DNA of 6,554 bases from an uncultured Oscillospiraceae bacterium (GTDB lineage: Bacteria; Bacillota; Clostridia; Oscillospirales; Acutalibacteraceae), in NCBI GenBank assembly GCA_900555545.1, contig USLQ01000064.1:1-6554 (forward strand), given 5' to 3'. Position 1 is the stretch's first letter. The number at the start of each line of letters is the position of its first letter. Of the stretch, positions 1 through 5,190 are shown piece by piece. The notes beneath the pieces are model-generated. The model did no database searches, was not told where the DNA came from, and worked only from the letters and a program-made list of their open reading frames with translations. The position numbers and the translations under genes are program-made.

Positions 1-257
1 TTACCAGGCCGGCCGGCGCGGCGGATTCATATGAGCAGCACCCGGTCCTCGGTTGGTTCCACCCCATCCAGTACTACTATTTGGGCGAGCTGACGCGTCA
101 GGTCGGTGTACCGGTGGAGGCGGATCATAAACTCGTGTGGATACCGGTTCAGGAGGCGGAAGGGCTGCTTGTTCCCCAGTGCCAGCGATGGGCGGTCTCC
201 AACGCGGCCGGTTTAAAAACAGCGAAAGGCGGGGATGCCCCCTGGTCAAAAAAATAA
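1..257 (+). CDS. Nudix hydrolase, C-terminal part (5' end outside window)
   Basis: The frame starting at base 3 is open from the window edge to a TAA at 255-257, about 84 residues. It reads ...GWFHPIQYYYLGEL, then DHKLVWIPVQEAEGLL and QRWAV. This is the usual tail of a Nudix hydrolase: a strand with aromatic residues (QYYYLGEL), then the 'W-(I/L)-P-x-x-E-A' segment and a final helix with QRWAV. Nudix enzymes hydrolyse nucleoside diphosphates linked to another moiety, in the cytoplasm. The catalytic Nudix box (GX5EX7REUXEEXGU) would lie upstream of the window and is not seen, so substrate and activity cannot be judged. The last residues (GLKTAKGGDAPWSKK) are poorly conserved-looking and overlap the start of the vanZ-like gene by 23 bases, which suggests co-transcription. 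Confidence 0.72.
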   Translation, partial: TRPAGAADSYEQHPVLGWFHPIQYYYLGELTRQVGVPVEADHKLVWIPVQEAEGLLVPQCQRWAVSNAAGLKTAKGGDAPWSKK

Positions 258-711
258 TTTCTACGGCGATCGTCCTGCTGACGATGGTGCTGATCTTCCT
301 GTTCTCGGCTCAGCCGGGGGATCGTTCGGATGAGACGAGCCTATCGATCGGCGGCGTGATCGGGCAGATTTTTATCTCCAACTTTGAACAGTGGACTCCG
401 GAGGAACAGTTTGCGTTTGCGGAACAGATCAATCACCCCGTGCGCAAGTTGGCTCATGCGACGGAGTACGCGGTGCTGGGAGGCCTGATGGCAGCCATGT
501 TTGGCGCGTATGGACTGCGTGGCTGGCGGCGCTTTGGGGCCGCGTGGGGGTGTACCACACTGTATGCGTGTACAGATGAATTCCATCAGCTGTTTGTCCC
601 CGGTAGGAGTGGGCAGCTGTTCTGATCGACAGTTCCGGCGCGCTGGCAGGGGTGTTCCTCTGCCTGATGGCTGTGGGCGTGTGGATCCGGCTGAAAAGAA
701 GAAAAGCGTGA
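235..711 (+). pseudogene. VanZ-like membrane protein gene, disrupted by two frame changes
   Basis: VanZ-like proteins are small multi-pass membrane proteins; VanZ itself gives low-level teicoplanin resistance, and most relatives have no known role. Family marks are clear: a first membrane helix followed by FSAQPGDRSDETS, then HPVRKLAHATEYAVLGG, then YACTDEFHQLFVPGRSGQL, and finally LIDSSGALAGVFLCLMAVGVW with a basic RLKRRKA tail. These pieces lie in two frames. The main part (about 238-622) has no good start codon. An ATG at 235, with AAAGG five bases upstream, would enter it as MPLVKK if the C5 run at 238-242 had four Cs. At 619/620 the reading goes GQL-F-stop, while the expected tail (622-711) is in another frame. 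Family alignment (GQLSDVLID) suggests about 7 missing bases there, removing the conserved S-D before V-L-I-D. It could be a decaying gene or carry assembly errors. Confidence 0.7.
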
Positions 712-783
712 AAGGATCAATACTGCGCAAAGGGCCTACGGATAGGATGTGGGCGCGAGTCCGTAGAAAATGGAAGAATCCTT
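712..783 (+). other. Nested inverted repeats, possible structured 3' UTR or small RNA
   Basis: Just after the vanZ-like stop, two nested inverted repeats can be read. The outer pair is AAGGAT (712-717) with ATCCTT (778-783). The inner pair is CTACGGA (736-742) with TCCGTAG (760-766). A GCGC at 725-728 could also pair with a GCGC at 753-756 inside the inner loop. The strong hairpin at 791-824 follows directly. I do not recognise a known riboswitch or RNA family. Short inverted repeats like these can arise by chance in sequence of this composition. Confidence 0.25.
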
Positions 784-790
784 GTCAATG

Positions 791-824
791 AGCTTGCCCC
801 CGGCCGGTCGGCCGGGGGCAAGCT
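791..824. terminator. Perfect 15-bp GC-rich hairpin, likely bidirectional terminator
   Basis: AGCTTGCCCCCGGCC (791-805), a four-base loop GGTC, then its exact reverse complement at 810-824. It lies between the rightward vanZ-like gene (tail ends 711) and the leftward DUF975-like gene (stop at 836), which is where a shared terminator is expected. Neither side has a clean run of Ts: the right flank is CGATTCGTTCTTT and the left flank is mixed. It may therefore be a weak intrinsic terminator or act mainly as an RNA-stabilising 3' hairpin. Confidence 0.6.
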
Positions 825-835
825 CGATTCGTTCT

Positions 836-1636
836 TTAAATGAGTCCGGGAGTCCGCTCGTTATTGAGAATGTGCCGGGCATAGCAGGCGCACGATTGCT
901 TATAATAAGGATAGACATACAGGATGGGTAGAATCAGAATGCAGCTGAGGAACCAGGGGAGAAAACTCAGCTTCATCTTTGCTGTGTTCCCGCGCATCAT
1001 GCAGGCGTCCATGATGCGTGCGCTCTCCCGGAGCGCATCGCGTGCTTTCGTTTCATCACTCCGGGCAAGCAGGTACGGCGCCAGAAAAAAACGCTGTAAA
1101 AACAGGGTGGTAAACACCACGCCCGTCCCCCAGAGGGCGGCGGCGGTGGCGATGAGTACGGATAGTGTAAAAAAGGTTGTTCCGCTCCAGTACAAGTACA
1201 GCGCCGCCAGCGTGCAGATTACGGCGGGCAGCAGGAATAGCAGGGCCGCACCAAGGCGGATCAGCCAACGCAGCAGATGCAGCGCGATAGCGCGCCCCAT
1301 ACGGCGGTACCAGGCAAAGGCATACGTAAAGGGCTCGTATTCCCGGGCGCTGCGCTGCCAGAACCAGGCCTCCCGCCCGAGTGCGAGCGGGGGGAGAACC
1401 AGCAGGGAGAGCGCCGCCAGCAGGAACAGCAGCGCTGCGGCCGCATACCGCCAGCCCGGTGTGGCGAAAATGGGGATCCAGGCCCCCAGCCGGGCGGAGG
1501 AAGCTGTGAACAGACCGCCTGCTTTGAGCAGTAGGGAAAAAAGCGCCGGGATGATCAGCAGGAGGACCGCCTTGCCGCTGTTTCCGATCAGCAGCCCCTT
1601 TGCCCGTATTTTCAAATGTGCGCGTGTGTGGGACAT
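836..1636 (-). CDS. DUF975-like multi-pass membrane protein
   Basis: Predicted 266-residue integral membrane protein of unknown function. Hydrophobic segments lie at about residues 22-42, 63-87, 126-150, 156-180 and 225-242. Between the last two is a polar stretch, LLARSDETKARDALRESARIM at 189-209, then RGNTAKMKLSFLPWFLS and VYPYYKQSCACYAR. This resembles the C-terminal pattern of DUF975 and related clostridial membrane proteins: an 'eAl-x-x-S-x-x-M' segment, a 'K-x-x-LSF-x-x-W' segment, and a final PYY...Y. The family match is by eye and moderate. The start is the ATG at 1636 with GGAGG nine bases upstream; a TTG directly before it is a less likely start. A terminator at 1709-1741 separates it from the preceding leftward genes, so it probably has its own promoter. 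It ends 11 bases from the hairpin at 791-824. Confidence 0.72.
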   Translation of the reverse strand: MSHTRAHLKIRAKGLLIGNSGKAVLLLIIPALFSLLLKAGGLFTASSARLGAWIPIFATPGWRYAAAALLFLLAALSLLVLPPLALGREAWFWQRSAREYEPFTYAFAWYRRMGRAIALHLLRWLIRLGAALLFLLPAVICTLAALYLYWSGTTFFTLSVLIATAAALWGTGVVFTTLFLQRFFLAPYLLARSDETKARDALRESARIMDACMMRGNTAKMKLSFLPWFLSCILILPILYVYPYYKQSCACYARHILNNERTPGLI

Positions 1637-1641
1637 CAAAA

Positions 1642-1680
1642 AACACCTCCGCCATTATAATGGACCGGTTTTGAGGTGTT
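1642..1680 (-). promoter_or_regulatory. Inverted repeat that can mask the ribosome binding site of the DUF975-like gene
   Basis: On the leftward strand AACACCTC (1680-1673) is complementary to GAGGTGTT (1649-1642), and the second arm contains the Shine-Dalgarno core. Inside the loop is a second perfect palindrome, CCATTATAATGG (1652-1663). The right arm runs straight into six Ts before the start codon. In RNA made from upstream, this would be a two-level hairpin that hides the ribosome binding site and ends in a U run, so it could limit translation or transcription. If transcription starts at the internal TATAAT, the left arm is absent. Function is inference. Confidence 0.35.
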
Positions 1681-1683
1681 CAA
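1654..1683 (-). promoter_or_regulatory. Candidate promoter TTGAAC-18-TATAAT for the DUF975-like gene
   Basis: The leftward strand has TTGAAC (1683-1678), an 18-base spacer and a perfect TATAAT (1659-1654). It lies downstream of the terminator at 1709-1741 and just ahead of the gene. The expected start point, about 1647, would fall within the GGAGG ribosome binding site. The mRNA would then have a leader of only about ten bases, retaining only part of that site. This makes the call uncertain. Confidence 0.4.
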
Positions 1684-1708
1684 ACACAAAAAGTCAGGCT
1701 GTGACCAT

Positions 1709-1741
1709 AAAAAAGGGGCTGCCGGATGTTCCGGGAGCCCC
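1709..1741 (-). terminator. Intrinsic terminator of the DUF4367-like/secreted protein unit
   Basis: Read leftward: GGGGCT, a mismatch, CCGGA, loop ACA, TCCGG, a mismatch, AGCCCC, then six Ts (1714-1709). The GC-rich stem with an uninterrupted T tract lies 17 bases after the stop of the secreted protein gene. This is a textbook rho-independent terminator. Confidence 0.9.
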
Positions 1742-1758
1742 CTGCCTGAGATCGTATG

Positions 1759-2199
1759 TTAATACTCCACGGTGGTCCGTACTTTGCTGGTCTCCGTGCT
1801 CCCGTCCGAGCAGTAGAACGTGAAGGTGGCAGTGATGCGGTAGGTGCCCCGCTCCTTGAGCTGGAGCAGGTGGCTGAAACTATAGGATCCCGCCTCCACA
1901 GGGACGATCCAGTCCCCGCCGTTCACGTCAAACCACAGGAAGCCGAGCGTCCGCTTTTCCACCTTGGTCTCAATCTCGGCCCGGATGACTGTGCCAGCCG
2001 TACTGGTGTAGCGGTTTTCGATCGTCAGCAGGCCGGAACTGGAGACGTAGGCTGTGCTGTATGGTTTCCCATTCTGTTCAGCATACGGTGTGATCTCCTC
2101 CGCGTGGGCTGTGAGGCCGGCCGCGGGCAGCAGCATCAGAATTGTGAGTAACAGAGCAAACATCCTCCGGCCTGCCGCCCGGTTGATCGTCTTTTCCAT
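1759..2199 (-). CDS. Small secreted protein of unknown function
   Basis: The protein has 146 residues. It starts with a clear signal peptide: basic N-region (MEKTINRAAGRR), hydrophobic core MFALLLTILMLLPAAGL at 13-29, and a cleavage site after THE A-H-A at 31-33, before EE. The mature part, about 113 residues, is rich in Thr, Ser, Tyr and Val and alternates polar and hydrophobic residues (GTVIRAEIETKVEKRTL; GTYRITATFTFYCSDGS). That suggests a beta-sandwich fold, but I do not recognise a named family. It has no sorting motif, membrane anchor or lipobox, so it is probably released or loosely attached. The start is the ATG at 2199, with GGAGG six bases upstream; an in-frame extension to 2286 would remove the signal peptide from the N-terminus and overlap the previous gene. 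It lies 29 bases after the DUF4367-like gene and shares its promoter and terminator. Confidence 0.75.
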   Translation of the reverse strand: MEKTINRAAGRRMFALLLTILMLLPAAGLTAHAEEITPYAEQNGKPYSTAYVSSSGLLTIENRYTSTAGTVIRAEIETKVEKRTLGFLWFDVNGGDWIVPVEAGSYSFSHLLQLKERGTYRITATFTFYCSDGSTETSKVRTTVEY

Positions 2200-2228
2200 T
2201 GCGTACCTCCTTGTTGTATAAACCGGTG

Positions 2229-2897
2229 TTACTCCACCGGAACAATGTTTTGAATGAGTTCTTCCATCGTGTAGGTTCCTGCGCAATTGCTGTAGGTGAT
2301 ATCGAAGAGATATCCGTCATGCAACCAGGTGGCAATTATAAACGAACCGTTCTTATAGAAATTGACCCAGCGATCCCCGATCTTTTCATTCCAGAGCCTG
2401 CCATACTCATTGTCAATGGAAAACAAGCTGTTTTTAGTCGGATGTTGGGTGAACGTGATCTCCTCCCCAAGCTCGTTTTTGTAGCCGTACATGATGTAGT
2501 GGCAGTCGTTGTTCAGCAGGATCAGCGTGAAGCCCTCCGGAGCGGTCTCAAAGTGATATTTCCGCGCGATCAGGTCCGTCTCCGCATTCGGGATCCGGAA
2601 GTTGTCCCACTCCTCTGTATGGGTCACCTCAAACCCGGTGAGCGGCTCATACACGGGCATGGGGCTGGAGGCCGTCCCAAAGAACACCAGCAGAACGGCC
2701 GCAACCAGCAGCACGCGCTTGGCCGGGCGGCCCACCCTGCGCAACAGGGGATGATGACCTCGGATCAGGCGGTTCATCCGCCGCTCAAATCGTGGGGAAA
2801 ACGTATAGTCGATCGCCTCCTCCGGTGGGATTGATGCAAACTCCTGCGCGACGGATTCCCGAAGTGCCTGTTTGAATTCGTCCCGGCTGATAGCCAC
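2229..2897 (-). CDS. DUF4367-like single-pass membrane protein
   Basis: The protein has 222 residues. The N-terminal cytoplasmic part has DEFKQALRESVAQEF, then IPPEEAIDYTFSPRFERRMNRLI. This 'y-x-F-S-x-x-F-x-x-x-M' signature occurs in clostridial DUF4367 proteins, which often sit next to ECF sigma factors and are thought to act like anti-sigma factors. A basic stretch precedes one membrane helix at about 61-77 (RVLLVAAVLLVFF). The external part (78-222) has the DUF4367-type APEGFTLIL segment and ends in MEELIQNIVPVE. Here no sigma factor gene lies upstream: the next gene on this strand is a phosphatase behind a terminator, so the partner is unknown. I chose GTG 2897 because GGGGG lies eight bases upstream; GTG 2906 overlaps that run. 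Function as a signalling or anti-sigma-like membrane protein is inferred from family context. Confidence 0.7.
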   Translation of the reverse strand: MAISRDEFKQALRESVAQEFASIPPEEAIDYTFSPRFERRMNRLIRGHHPLLRRVGRPAKRVLLVAAVLLVFFGTASSPMPVYEPLTGFEVTHTEEWDNFRIPNAETDLIARKYHFETAPEGFTLILLNNDCHYIMYGYKNELGEEITFTQHPTKNSLFSIDNEYGRLWNEKIGDRWVNFYKNGSFIIATWLHDGYLFDITYSNCAGTYTMEELIQNIVPVE

Positions 2898-2972
2898 GGC
2901 ACGCACCCCCTTCTGGTTGATTTACTGTTGGGCAGCTCGCTGGTCAATGATAACACGCTATTCATTAAAATT

Positions 2973-3001
2973 ATTATAGACTGTTTTGTAAATAATTTCA
3001 A
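2973..3001 (-). promoter_or_regulatory. Strong sigma-A-type promoter TTGAAA-17-TATAAT
   Basis: Read leftward: TTGAAA at 3001-2996, a 17-base spacer and TATAAT at 2978-2973. This is close to the vegetative consensus with optimal spacing. It gives a leader of about 70 bases before the DUF4367-like gene. The surroundings are AT-rich, as expected for a promoter in an otherwise GC-rich region. Confidence 0.75.
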
Positions 3002-3081
3002 CTTTTTTCTGATTGAACTGCCTAACTGGTTTATTTAAATGCGTATCTGTATCGTGATATGACTTCTAATTGTGGAAAATT

Positions 3082-3107
3082 AAAAATCCCGCCGGAAAAC
3101 CGGCGGG
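3082..3107 (-). terminator. Intrinsic terminator of the HAD phosphatase gene
   Basis: A perfect stem CCCGCCGG / CCGGCGGG (3088-3095 and 3100-3107) with a four-base loop is followed leftward by ATTTTTAATTTT. It begins 27 bases after the stop of the HAD gene and is oriented to stop leftward transcription. Confidence 0.88.
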
Positions 3108-3134
3108 GCTGTTATATTGTGTGTGATGCGTGAA

Positions 3135-3806
3135 TTAGAGAGCGGAATGCTCTGTGGGGAAAAGTTTGGGCCACTCTGCCGGTGTGCGCAGGTAGTAGTC
3201 GGCCAGCTCCCGGATTACGGGCTGGTTTTCCTCCTCTGCCGCATCGTAGACGGCGGCAACGGCGAATCCGGCATCCTTTGCCACGCGGATCGCATGGTAG
3301 GCGTCCTCAAAGATGAGCGTCTCCTCCCGCGGCGTCTGCATATAGCTGCGAACATAGTTATAAATATAGGGGGTGTTTTTATCCGTATGGAGCTCCGAAC
3401 AGGTGAAAATAAAATCCAGCTCGTCATAGATCCCCGTCCGGCGGAGTGCCGGCTCCACAACGTCCCGGTCGGAGGCCGTGGCCAGGCAACACTTGACGCC
3501 GCGCCGGTTCAGCTCTTCCAATAGCTCCGGAACGCCTGGCTTGAGCTGAAATGTATGCTGGTACATGCCCCGGACCAGCGCGTTCATTCCCTCCTGGATT
3601 TCCTCCGGCCTCTGTGTCAGGTGATACTCCCTGCGGATCAGTTCGGAGGCGTCTGCCAGGCTCATGCGGAAAATGCGCGTGTCAATATCCGCTTTGGGAG
3701 TGATGCCCTGCGCGCTCAGGTACCGGGAGGCGACTGTTGCCCACGCCCACATGGAATCAATCAGGGTGCCGTCAAAGTCAAAAATCGCGCCATGAATATT
3801 TTGCAT
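3135..3806 (-). CDS. HAD-superfamily phosphatase (beta-phosphoglucomutase/phosphoglycolate phosphatase-like)
   Basis: A 223-residue soluble hydrolase. Motif I is FDFDGTLIDS, with nucleophile Asp10 and acid/base Asp12. A helical cap follows (about 18-85). Motif II is CLATASDRD around Thr110. Motif III Lys143 lies in DKNTPYIYNY. Motif IV is LIFEDAYHAI with Glu167-Asp168. The layout and length fit subfamily I HADs, which dephosphorylate or isomerise small phosphorylated metabolites such as sugar phosphates. The usual motif III context G-K-P-x-P-D is K-N-T-P-Y here, so the exact substrate class cannot be read off. The start is the ATG at 3806, with GAGGAAG upstream at a core spacing of about ten bases. 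The gene is monocistronic: a terminator follows it and another terminator (3993-4022) precedes it. A sugar phosphate substrate would suit the neighbouring kinase, but this is speculation. Confidence 0.85.
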   Translation of the reverse strand: MQNIHGAIFDFDGTLIDSMWAWATVASRYLSAQGITPKADIDTRIFRMSLADASELIRREYHLTQRPEEIQEGMNALVRGMYQHTFQLKPGVPELLEELNRRGVKCCLATASDRDVVEPALRRTGIYDELDFIFTCSELHTDKNTPYIYNYVRSYMQTPREETLIFEDAYHAIRVAKDAGFAVAAVYDAAEEENQPVIRELADYYLRTPAEWPKLFPTEHSAL

Positions 3807-3884
3807 GATATCATCTTCCTCTCAGATGGGATTAATCAGAGTTGCCTTTAACTTTAAAATATCCACAGGTGAGTATAGCATAGT

Positions 3885-3913
3885 AGTATAGCCTTTTAAA
3901 AGAGATTATTTAA
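3885..3913 (-). promoter_or_regulatory. Candidate promoter of the HAD phosphatase gene
   Basis: The 187 bases between the HAD start (3806) and the upstream terminator (3993-4022) hold no gene and are AT-rich. Read leftward, TTAAAT (3913-3908) and TATACT (3890-3885) are 17 bases apart. A second TATACT lies at 3877-3872, giving a repeated TATACT-ac-TAT-gc-TATACT arrangement. The -35 match is poor, and which -10 is used cannot be decided. Confidence 0.35.
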
Positions 3914-3992
3914 CTTTCTAAAAAACTGCCTTTTTCATGCTTGTTGAATAGAGCGTGTGGATACCCTGAGCGATTTGTGCGAGACCTGATGA

Positions 3993-4022
3993 AAAAGCCT
4001 CAGCTGATAGGCTGAGGCTTTT
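3993..4022 (-). terminator. Intrinsic terminator of the CBM9-like/kinase unit
   Basis: AAAAGCCTCAGC (3993-4004) and GCTGAGGCTTTT (4011-4022) are perfect inverted repeats around a six-base loop. A GC core is flanked by A and T runs, and the leftward T run is extended by one more T (3992). It begins eight bases after the kinase stop codon at 4031. The symmetric A/T flanks mean it could also work rightward, but no rightward gene precedes it. Confidence 0.88.
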
Positions 4023-4030
4023 CGGAAGAT

Positions 4031-5143
4031 TTATCGGTATTTTTCCACAATGGCCTTCATCTCGTCCATCTTTTTCTCCATATCGGCCACCAGGGCGAAC
4101 TGTGTGCGGCAGCGGTCCAGATTGTGCTCCGGATAGTTCACGTGGAAGTAGGTGTCCCCGTCCAGATAGTCGGTCAGGAAGCGCATCCCGCACTCAAAGG
4201 TGAGCAGCTTAGCGGAGAACGGCAGATATTCGATCTCCATATCTGTCAGGCTCCCGCCTGTGGATTCCAGATATCCGCGCACGTAGTTTTCAAACAGGTT
4301 CAGGCCCAGCCACACCTTGGAGAGATCCTTCTCGTCCTCGGCGGCATGGTTCGCACCAAAGCGGATACTGTCACCAAAATCGTACAGGGAGAGCCCCGGC
4401 ATGACGGTATCCAGATCGATCACGCAGATCCCCTGGTTGGTCTTGTTGTCAAACATGACGTTGTTGAGCTTGGTGTCATTGTGTGTCACACGCAGTGGCA
4501 GCTTGCCGGCGGCCAGCAGATCCACCAGCACATGGGCGTCTGACTCGCGCGCCTCGGCAAAGGCGATCTCCTGCGCCACGGTGTCCCTGCGGCCGGATTT
4601 GTTTTCCGTAATGGCCTTTTTCAGGTTTTCAAAGCGCTTGGCTGTGTTGTGAAAGTCGGGCAGAATCTCGTGCAGCTTTTCGCTTGGGTAGTCGGCCAGC
4701 CTGCGCTGGAAATCGCCGAATGCGCGCGCCGCGTTGTAGAATACAGTGGGGTTTTCGATCTGCTGGCAGGTGTACGCGTCGGTGATGAATTTGTACATGC
4801 GGTAACACTCGTCCGCCTCGTTGCGGTAGTAGGGCTTGCCGTCTACCGTCTTGATGACGTTGAGCGTCTCACGGTCCGGATCGCCGCCGTTTTTCAGGAT
4901 GTAGGCGCGGATGTGCTCCGTCACACCAAGGATATTTTCCATCAGCGCATCCGGATCGCGGAAGGTCTGGGTGTTGATCTTCTGGAGCAGGTAAGGCGTG
5001 CGCACACCGCCGTCCTCAAAGACAAGCTTGTAGGTATAGTTGATATGGCCGTCGTGGATCTGATTGTATTCGGCAAAAGTTCCTTTCAGGCCAAAATTTT
5101 TCTGAATTGCGTCGACATTAAAGGGTGCTGTCAATTTTTTCAC
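4031..5143 (-). CDS. nahK: N-acetylhexosamine 1-kinase-like phosphotransferase (APH/choline kinase fold)
   Basis: A 370-residue cytoplasmic kinase strongly resembling bifidobacterial NahK, which phosphorylates GlcNAc or GalNAc at C1 in the lacto-N-biose/galacto-N-biose pathway. Shared marks along the chain: HDGHIN at 30-35, YLLQKIN at 51-57, RMYKFI at 115-120, AFGDFQ at 141-146, then the catalytic loop RVTHNDTKLNN at 218-228 (Asp223 as base). IDLDTVMPG at 242-250 holds the metal-binding Asp, followed by YDFGDSIRFGA, EDEKDLSKV, FECGMRFLTDYL and YPEHNL. Length fits the family. The preferred start is the GTG at 5143, which aligns with the family N-terminus; its AAAGG is only three bases away, and an ATG at 5182, eight bases after the upstream stop, would add 13 residues. 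It follows the CBM9-like gene in one unit. No lacto-N-biose phosphorylase, GalT or GalE gene is in the window, so the sugar substrate is inferred only. Confidence 0.85.
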   Translation of the reverse strand: MKKLTAPFNVDAIQKNFGLKGTFAEYNQIHDGHINYTYKLVFEDGGVRTPYLLQKINTQTFRDPDALMENILGVTEHIRAYILKNGGDPDRETLNVIKTVDGKPYYRNEADECYRMYKFITDAYTCQQIENPTVFYNAARAFGDFQRRLADYPSEKLHEILPDFHNTAKRFENLKKAITENKSGRRDTVAQEIAFAEARESDAHVLVDLLAAGKLPLRVTHNDTKLNNVMFDNKTNQGICVIDLDTVMPGLSLYDFGDSIRFGANHAAEDEKDLSKVWLGLNLFENYVRGYLESTGGSLTDMEIEYLPFSAKLLTFECGMRFLTDYLDGDTYFHVNYPEHNLDRCRTQFALVADMEKKMDEMKAIVEKYR

Positions 5144-5190
5144 GTACCTTTCACAAAATTGATGACATATGATGATAGGCATCCTGCCGC

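Noticed and set aside
137..234. GTG 137 or ATG 188 as the real start of the vanZ-like protein
   Set aside because: Neither has a well-spaced ribosome binding site, and the extra residues are only the Nudix coding sequence read in another frame. ATG 235 with AAAGG is better if the C run is one base too long.
924..1823. Rightward open frame of 299 codons
   Set aside because: It lies antisense to the DUF975-like membrane protein gene, is rich in Arg, Ser and Ala as expected for a GC-driven shadow frame, and runs through the terminator at 1709-1741 without a ribosome binding site.
2200..2286. Longer N-terminus for the secreted protein
   Set aside because: It would bury the signal peptide, overlap the previous gene's coding end and ignore the GGAGG six bases ahead of the ATG at 2199.
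2199..2834. Rightward open frame of 211 codons
   Set aside because: It is antisense to the DUF4367-like gene, which has the family features, promoter and ribosome binding site.
2774..3001. Leftward open frame of 75 codons
   Set aside because: It starts at the -35 box of a strong promoter, overlaps the DUF4367-like gene in another frame and has low-complexity Arg/Ser content.
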